Shown here piece after piece: positions 39,636 to 43,848 of a stretch of DNA of 43,848 nt. How positions within the stretch are numbered: position 1 is the first letter of the stretch; each line of letters starts with the position of its first letter. The notes beneath the pieces were generated by a model. That model saw only the letters and a list, made by a program, of their open reading frames with translations. It was not told the origin of the DNA and did no database searches. The translations under genes were made by a program, and so were the position numbers. The stretch spans positions 1-43,848 of the forward strand of contig NZ_JAIRBM010000030.1 of the NCBI RefSeq assembly GCF_020089865.1, read 5' to 3'. This stretch comes from Microvirga puerhi (GTDB lineage Bacteria > Pseudomonadota > Alphaproteobacteria > Rhizobiales > Beijerinckiaceae).

Positions 39636-40340
39636 TTACGACCGGCCCATCTCCGCCTCGTAGCGCGCCTTGGTCTCGGCGTTCGGCGGATAGAGGCCGG
39701 GCAGGGGGACGCCCTTCTCGACCTCGCGCATGATCCAGAGTTCGAGCCTTTCCTGCTCGACGGCGGCCTTGGCGACATCCTCGACGAGGGCCGCCGGGAT
39801 CACCACGACGCCGTCGCCGTCCGCGACGATCACGTCATCAGGGAAGACCGCGACGCCGCCGCAGCCGATGGGCTCCTGCCAGCCGACGAATGTCAACCCA
39901 GCGACGGAGGGCGGAGCGGCAGCGCCGGCACACCACACGGGCAGTTCCGTTCCTTCGACGCCCGCTGCATCACGCACGACGCCGTCGGTCACCAGCGCCG
40001 TGACGCCGCGCTTCTTCATGCGCGCGGTCAGGATGTCGCCGAAAATGCCCGCATCGGTGACGCCCATGGAATCGACCACTGCGATAAAGCCTTCGGGCAT
40101 CTCTTCGATCGCGGCGCGGGTCGAGCGCGGCGAGGACCAGGATTCCGGTGTCGCCAGGTCCTCGCGAGCCGGGACGAACCGGAGGGTGAAGGCGCGGCCG
40201 ACAAGGCGCTCCGCCGCGTTGAACATCGGCACCGGCCCCTGCATCCAGCAGCGGCGGATGCCTTTCTTCAGGAGGACCGTCGTGAGCGTGGCGGTGGACG
40301 ACGCGCGCAGGGCGTCGACGATGGCTTTGTCCAGGGTCAT
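39636..40340 (-). CDS. RraA-like protein (ribonuclease regulator or aldolase family)
   Basis: A 234-residue RraA-superfamily protein. I use ATG at 40340 because GAGAGG lies upstream; longer starts exist. Motifs: RAFTLRFVPAREDLATPE, DAGIFGDILTARMKKRGV, and VTDGVVRDAAGVEGTELPVW, in which DG..RD is the metal/pyruvate-binding signature. In enterobacteria RraA inhibits RNase E, while relatives with this motif are class II 4-hydroxy-4-methyl-2-oxoglutarate aldolases or decarboxylases. The extra length over E. coli RraA favours the enzyme-like branch (inference). Confidence 0.85.
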   Translation of the reverse strand: MTLDKAIVDALRASSTATLTTVLLKKGIRRCWMQGPVPMFNAAERLVGRAFTLRFVPAREDLATPESWSSPRSTRAAIEEMPEGFIAVVDSMGVTDAGIFGDILTARMKKRGVTALVTDGVVRDAAGVEGTELPVWCAGAAAPPSVAGLTFVGWQEPIGCGGVAVFPDDVIVADGDGVVVIPAALVEDVAKAAVEQERLELWIMREVEKGVPLPGLYPPNAETKARYEAEMGRS

Positions 40341-40497
40341 GGCGGCCTCTCTGTCTGATTGTTCTGCACTCATAGCGCCCGGTTCGAGGCTCCGCCACCC
40401 TGGAAAAATCGGACCGTCACATTGCCGACACGTCAATTCGCTCCAAAACAAGGGACGCCCTTCCGTCGGGGGCGGTTCTGCTACTGGAGAATGATCG

Positions 40498-41448
40498 ATG
40501 CGCCGTTTGTCCACCTGTCTGGCCGCGTTCGTGGCTGTCGCGATGGTTCCCGGCGCGTGGGCGGCGGATGCCAGCCGGGATCTGCTGGCCGAGCGCGTCA
40601 CCAAGCTCTCCCGTTCCACGCAGTGGAAGCCGGTCACGGCGGTGTCCATCAACTTCCCGACCTTTCATCCGCAGGGCATGGTGAAGATCGGCGACACGCT
40701 CTTCGTCTCCTCGGTCGAGATCTCGACGCCGACCAAGCGGTTTCCGCAGCCGGTGGATGGCTTCGACCGCGACACGGGTGAGGGTGTGGCGCATCTGTTC
40801 AAGATCGACATGAAGGGCAATCTCGTGAAGGAGATCACCCTCGGGGAGGGGTCGATCTATCATCCCGGCGGCATCGACTACGACGGCCGCTACATCTGGG
40901 TGCCGGTGGCCGAATACCGTCCGAACAGCCGCTCGATCATCTACCGGGTCGATCCGGAGACCATGCAGGCGACGGAAGTTTTCCGGTTCGCGGACCATAT
41001 CGGCGGCGTCGTTCACGACACCGACGATAATTCCATTCACGGCGTGAGCTGGGGATCGCGCCGGTTCTACAGCTGGCCGCTCGGACAGGATGGCAAGCCG
41101 ACCAACGCCAACGAGACACCCGAGAAGCTGCGCACCCTCAACACCTCGCACTACCTCGATTATCAGGACTGCAAATATGCCGGCGGACACCGCATGCTCT
41201 GTTCCGGCGTGACCGAGATGCGCGTGACGACCGAGGGTCCGTTGTTCCGCCTCGGCGGTCTCGATCTCGTGAGCCTGACGGATGGGCGTCCCCTGTTCCA
41301 GACGCCCGTGCTCCTGTGGACCGCGTCGGGCTTCGACATGACGCACAATCCGGTCTGGATGGAAGTCAGCGACGCGGGATTGCGCGGCTACTTCATGCCC
41401 GAGGACGACAAGTCGACCCTGTATATCTACGAGACCGAGGTGAAGTAG
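40498..41448 (+). CDS. Exported DUF6454-like protein
   Basis: A 316-residue periplasmic protein with a signal peptide (LSTCLAAFVAVAMVPGAWA). The mature part is beta-rich with propeller-like repeats (GMVKIGDTLFVSSVEIST, IDYDGRYIWVPVAEYRPNS, VHDTDDNSIHGVSWGSRRFY). From memory it matches the family DUF6454; function unknown. Cysteines around DCKYAGGHRMLCSG may form a disulfide. Weak ribosome-binding site (GGAGAAT). The 51 bases after it hold a strong stem shared with the convergent dehydrogenase gene. Confidence 0.8.
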   Translation: MRRLSTCLAAFVAVAMVPGAWAADASRDLLAERVTKLSRSTQWKPVTAVSINFPTFHPQGMVKIGDTLFVSSVEISTPTKRFPQPVDGFDRDTGEGVAHLFKIDMKGNLVKEITLGEGSIYHPGGIDYDGRYIWVPVAEYRPNSRSIIYRVDPETMQATEVFRFADHIGGVVHDTDDNSIHGVSWGSRRFYSWPLGQDGKPTNANETPEKLRTLNTSHYLDYQDCKYAGGHRMLCSGVTEMRVTTEGPLFRLGGLDLVSLTDGRPLFQTPVLLWTASGFDMTHNPVWMEVSDAGLRGYFMPEDDKSTLYIYETEVK

Positions 41449-41463
41449 CGTCGTGAAAGGGGC

Positions 41464-41488
41464 GGGCGCGCGTCGGCCGACGGCGCCC
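41464..41488. terminator. Stem between convergent DUF6454-like and isovaleryl-CoA dehydrogenase genes
   Basis: GGGCGC (41464-41469) pairs with GCGCCC (41483-41488), enclosing the 12-base palindrome CGTCGGCCGACG (41471-41482) with one bulged G. The stem is very stable and could act in both directions, but no T run is present. Confidence 0.5.
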
Positions 41489-41499
41489 TTCCGGAAGTC

Positions 41500-42675
41500 T
41501 TATGGCGCCGTCTTCTCGAACAGCTCACGGCCGATCAGCATGCGCCGGATCTCGCTTGTGCCGGCGCCGATCTCGTAGAGCTTCGCGTCACGCAGCAGGC
41601 GGCCGGTCGGATAGTCGTTGATATAGCCGTTGCCGCCGAGAAGCTGGATGGCGTCGAGGGCGCATTGGGTCGCCTTCTCGGCCGCATAGAGGATGGCTCC
41701 CGCAGCATCCTCGCGGGTCGTCTCGCTGCGGTCGCAGGACTTGGCGACGGCGTAGACATAGGCCTTGCAGGCATTCATCGTCACGTACATGTCCGCGACC
41801 TTCGCCTGCACGAGCTGGAAGCTGCCGATCGGCTGACCGAACTGCTTGCGTTCGTGGATGTAGGGCAGGACAACATCCATGCAGGCCTGCATGATGCCGA
41901 GGGGGCCTGCCGCCAGAACGGCGCGCTCGTAGTCGAGGCCGGACATCAGGACGTTCACGCCCTTGCCGACACGGCCGAGGACGTTTTCCTCGGGCACCTC
42001 GCAATCCTCGAAGACGAGTTCGCAGGTATCCGATCCGCGCATGCCGATCTTGTCGAGCTTCTGCTGGGTCGAGAAGCCCTTGAAGCCTTTCTCAACGATG
42101 AAGGCCGTCATGCCGCGCGGGCCGGCTTCCGGATCGGTCTTGGCGTAGATCACCAGGGTGTCCGCGACCGGGCCGTTGGTGATCCACATCTTGTTGCCGT
42201 TGATGACATAGCGGTCGCCCTGCTTCCTTGCCTCGGTGCGCATGGAGACCACGTCCGAGCCCGAGCCCGGCTCCGACATGGCAAGCGCTCCGATATGCTC
42301 GCCGGAGATCAGCTTCGGCAGATAGCGGCGCTTCTGATCGTCGTTGCCGTTGCGGCGGATCTGGTTGATGCAGAGATTGGAATGGGCGCCGTAGGAGAGA
42401 CCCACCGAGGCCGAGCCGCGGGAGATCTCCTCCATGGCGATCACGTGCTCGAGATAGCCGAGACCGATCCCGCCATACTCCTCCTCGACCGTGATGCCGT
42501 GCAGGCCGATCTCGCCCATCTTGGGCCAGAGATCGCGCGGAAACTCGTTGGTCTGGTCGATCTCCTGGGCGCGGGGAGCGATGTGGTCCCGCGTGAAGTC
42601 GCGGACGGTTTCGCGGATTGCCTCGGCGGTCTCGCCGAGGTCGAAATTGAACGTCTTCTCGATATTCCGCAGCAT
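41500..42675 (-). CDS. ivd: Isovaleryl-CoA dehydrogenase
   Basis: A 391-residue FAD-dependent acyl-CoA dehydrogenase acting on isovaleryl-CoA in leucine breakdown. It contains SYGAHSNLCINQIRRNGNDD and the substrate-site segment AMSEPGSGSDVVSMRTEA. The catalytic base is Glu250 (GLDYERAVLA), placed as in isovaleryl-CoA dehydrogenase rather than the later position of short-chain enzymes. The end IGAGTSEIRRMLIGRELF is typical. GGGAGGAACAC precedes the ATG. No other leucine-pathway gene is adjacent; PccAB in the same window serves the related propionyl-CoA branch. Confidence 0.94.
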   Translation of the reverse strand: MLRNIEKTFNFDLGETAEAIRETVRDFTRDHIAPRAQEIDQTNEFPRDLWPKMGEIGLHGITVEEEYGGIGLGYLEHVIAMEEISRGSASVGLSYGAHSNLCINQIRRNGNDDQKRRYLPKLISGEHIGALAMSEPGSGSDVVSMRTEARKQGDRYVINGNKMWITNGPVADTLVIYAKTDPEAGPRGMTAFIVEKGFKGFSTQQKLDKIGMRGSDTCELVFEDCEVPEENVLGRVGKGVNVLMSGLDYERAVLAAGPLGIMQACMDVVLPYIHERKQFGQPIGSFQLVQAKVADMYVTMNACKAYVYAVAKSCDRSETTREDAAGAILYAAEKATQCALDAIQLLGGNGYINDYPTGRLLRDAKLYEIGAGTSEIRRMLIGRELFEKTAP

Positions 42676-42737
42676 GTGTTCCTCCCATCTCCATCACGAT
42701 CCACAATCGGGCGAGCGGGATGGCTTGTTATGGAGCC

Positions 42738-42766
42738 ATTTTGGTCAGCAATGCTGCCCTTTTCAA
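42738..42766 (-). promoter_or_regulatory. Putative promoter of isovaleryl-CoA dehydrogenase
   Basis: On the - strand TTGAAA (42766-42761) is followed at 17 bases by CAAAAT (42743-42738). The spacer contains the imperfect palindrome CAGCA-TGCTG. Transcription would start about 55-60 bases before the dehydrogenase ATG. Confidence 0.4.
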
Positions 42767-42789
42767 GCGGCGGCGAGAAGAAAAGTGAG

Positions 42790-42817
42790 AGAAACGAAAA
42801 ACCGCCCGAAGGCGGTT
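42790..42817 (-). terminator. Intrinsic terminator of the autotransporter gene
   Basis: On the - strand AACCGCC (42817-42811), TTCG loop and GGCGGTT (42806-42800) form a seven-pair stem with a stable UUCG tetraloop, followed by TTTCGTTTC. It lies 11 bases after the stop codon of the partial gene at the right edge. Confidence 0.8.
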
Positions 42818-42827
42818 GTCCGTCACC

Positions 42828-43848
42828 CTATCGTGTTTCGAAGGTCCAGGTGAGGTTGCCTTTGAGGGAGTGCTCCTGCGCCCGCTGGCCGATCTGGCCG
42901 GCATAGTTGACGCTCAAGCTGATCGCCTCGGACGCCTGCCAGGCCAAGCCCGCCTCGGCCATCAGCGCATCGCGGTCCACCGGCACCCCGGAGACCGCAA
43001 ACGGCAGCGCCCCGCCGGCAAACGCCAGCAAGGCTTGCGGCTCGACATCGCCATAGGCATGCCGCCAGCCGAGCAACCCCTTGAGTGTCAGTGGCACCTC
43101 TGCACTCAGCCGCGCCTCGGCCCTGACCCCCAGCGTCGTGGTGCCAAGCTCATAGGTGCGGCCAACCCCGGTCAGGGCAGCAGCCCCGCCCTGTTCCTGG
43201 AAGCGCTCCGTCGACAGCCGCAGCACCGCGGCGCCGGCAAACGGCTCCAGCGCCACCGTGCCCCATCCAAAGCGATAGCCGAGTTCGCCAAAGCCCTGCA
43301 GCGTGCTGCCATCGGAGGAGGAGCGCGCCGCATCGGCATAGCCGGGGAAGGAAATCGTGCGCCGCACCGCGACATCCTGCTGCGCATAGACGGCGCCAAG
43401 CCGCAGGGTCAGGCTGCCCCACTGACCGGAGCCGTAGAGCGCGCCGAACACGCTGTCGGTTGAGCCTGAGGACAGTCTCGCATCGACATCGAAGCTGGTC
43501 GAGAGATAGCCGCCGGCCACGCCGAGGCGCAGGCCGTCCGAGACCAGCGCATCGGCGCCGAGCACGAAGCCGCCGGTCGCGGCATCGAGGGCCGCGGCAT
43601 TGCCGTTCGAGCGGGTCTGGCCCCAGGAGCCAAAGCCTTCGCCCCACAGGGCATAGCGCGGGGCAACCGGAACCGGTGCCACCGCCACCGGGGCCACGGC
43701 CTGACCGGGGCGATCGGCGGCGAAGGCGGCACTGTACTGACCCTGGGCCAAGAGCGGCAGCGAGGAGGTGAGCAGCGGCTGGCGCAGGCGGGTGAGCAGG
43801 GCATTCTCGACCAGCTGGGCCTGGGCATAGCCGACGCTGACCGCCGAG
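42828..43848 (-). CDS. Autotransporter outer-membrane beta-barrel domain protein (partial, 3' end)
   Basis: The open frame runs off the right edge; only the C-terminal 339 codons are visible. It contains a low-complexity Pro/Val linker (APVAVAPVPVAPRY) followed by WGEGFGSWGQTRSNGNAAAL, the start of a type V autotransporter barrel. Alternating short beta strands follow, ending with NLTWTFETR; the aromatic near the end is the outer-membrane insertion signal, here followed by three extra residues. The passenger domain lies outside the window, so its function is unknown. A TTG at 43751 could mimic a start but the frame continues upstream with SVGYAQAQLVENALL, so it is not the true start. Confidence 0.9.
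   Translation of the reverse strand, partial: SAVSVGYAQAQLVENALLTRLRQPLLTSSLPLLAQGQYSAAFAADRPGQAVAPVAVAPVPVAPRYALWGEGFGSWGQTRSNGNAAALDAATGGFVLGADALVSDGLRLGVAGGYLSTSFDVDARLSSGSTDSVFGALYGSGQWGSLTLRLGAVYAQQDVAVRRTISFPGYADAARSSSDGSTLQGFGELGYRFGWGTVALEPFAGAAVLRLSTERFQEQGGAAALTGVGRTYELGTTTLGVRAEARLSAEVPLTLKGLLGWRHAYGDVEPQALLAFAGGALPFAVSGVPVDRDALMAEAGLAWQASEAISLSVNYAGQIGQRAQEHSLKGNLTWTFETR

Overview
The window is high-GC chromosomal DNA from an alphaproteobacterium, most likely order Rhizobiales (Hyphomicrobiales) and close to Microvirga or Methylobacterium. The evidence is the ribosomal gene order with secY-adk before rpsM, the ATP12-type ATPase assembly factor next to an RluC-type synthase, rarA and crcB, an intergenic palindromic repeat of rhizobial type, and the sequences of RpoA and the L and S proteins. 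The genus is my inference from memory of protein sequences, not a search result.

Region 1 (1-16033) is the ribosomal supercluster on the + strand: the end of tuf, then the S10 block (rpsJ to rpsQ), the spc block (rplN to adk) and the alpha block (rpsM, rpsK, rpoA, rplQ), closed by a strong intrinsic terminator. Hairpins lie between several of these genes: rpsQ/rplN, rplO/secY, rpsK/rpoA and rpoA/rplQ. A palindromic repeat sits between rpsM and rpsK.

The most unusual part is an islet of about 1.3 kb (11.9-13.2 kb) between adk and rpsM, on the opposite strand. It has its own promoter, an 11-bp tandem repeat touching the -35 box, a toxin-like gene interrupted by a stop at codon 8, and two tandem 112-residue paralogues (50% identical) immediately downstream. 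I read it as a decayed toxin with two retained immunity-type genes. rpsM then has its own promoter-like sequence and a long leader hairpin.

Region 2 (16.1-28.1 kb) holds housekeeping and envelope genes: an HtrA protease, a GNAT acetyltransferase, rarA, a TPR-like exported protein, crcB, a Gly/His/Tyr-rich exported protein, an RluC-type pseudouridine synthase, a membrane-anchored unknown, a second GNAT, a globin-coupled chemoreceptor (- strand), a patatin-like phospholipase, a HAD phosphatase and the ATP12 chaperone.

Region 3 (28.2-43.8 kb) is metabolic. Propionyl-CoA carboxylase is encoded by pccB and pccA about 4 kb apart. Between them lie an exported beta-propeller overlapping a c-type cytochrome, a - strand pair of a VOC ring-cleaving dioxygenase and an esterase (like the mhq quinone-detoxification genes), and a small unknown gene whose ribosome-binding site lies inside a long hairpin. 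After pccA come a gamma-glutamylcyclotransferase-like gene, acylphosphatase, a glutathione transferase, a rhodanese, DUF599 and DUF3253 genes, a YdcF-like protein, an RraA-like protein, an exported DUF6454-like protein, isovaleryl-CoA dehydrogenase, and the C-terminal barrel of an autotransporter that runs off the right edge. PccAB and isovaleryl-CoA dehydrogenase together indicate branched-chain amino acid and odd-chain acyl-CoA catabolism. No tRNA, rRNA, CRISPR array or intact insertion sequence was seen.
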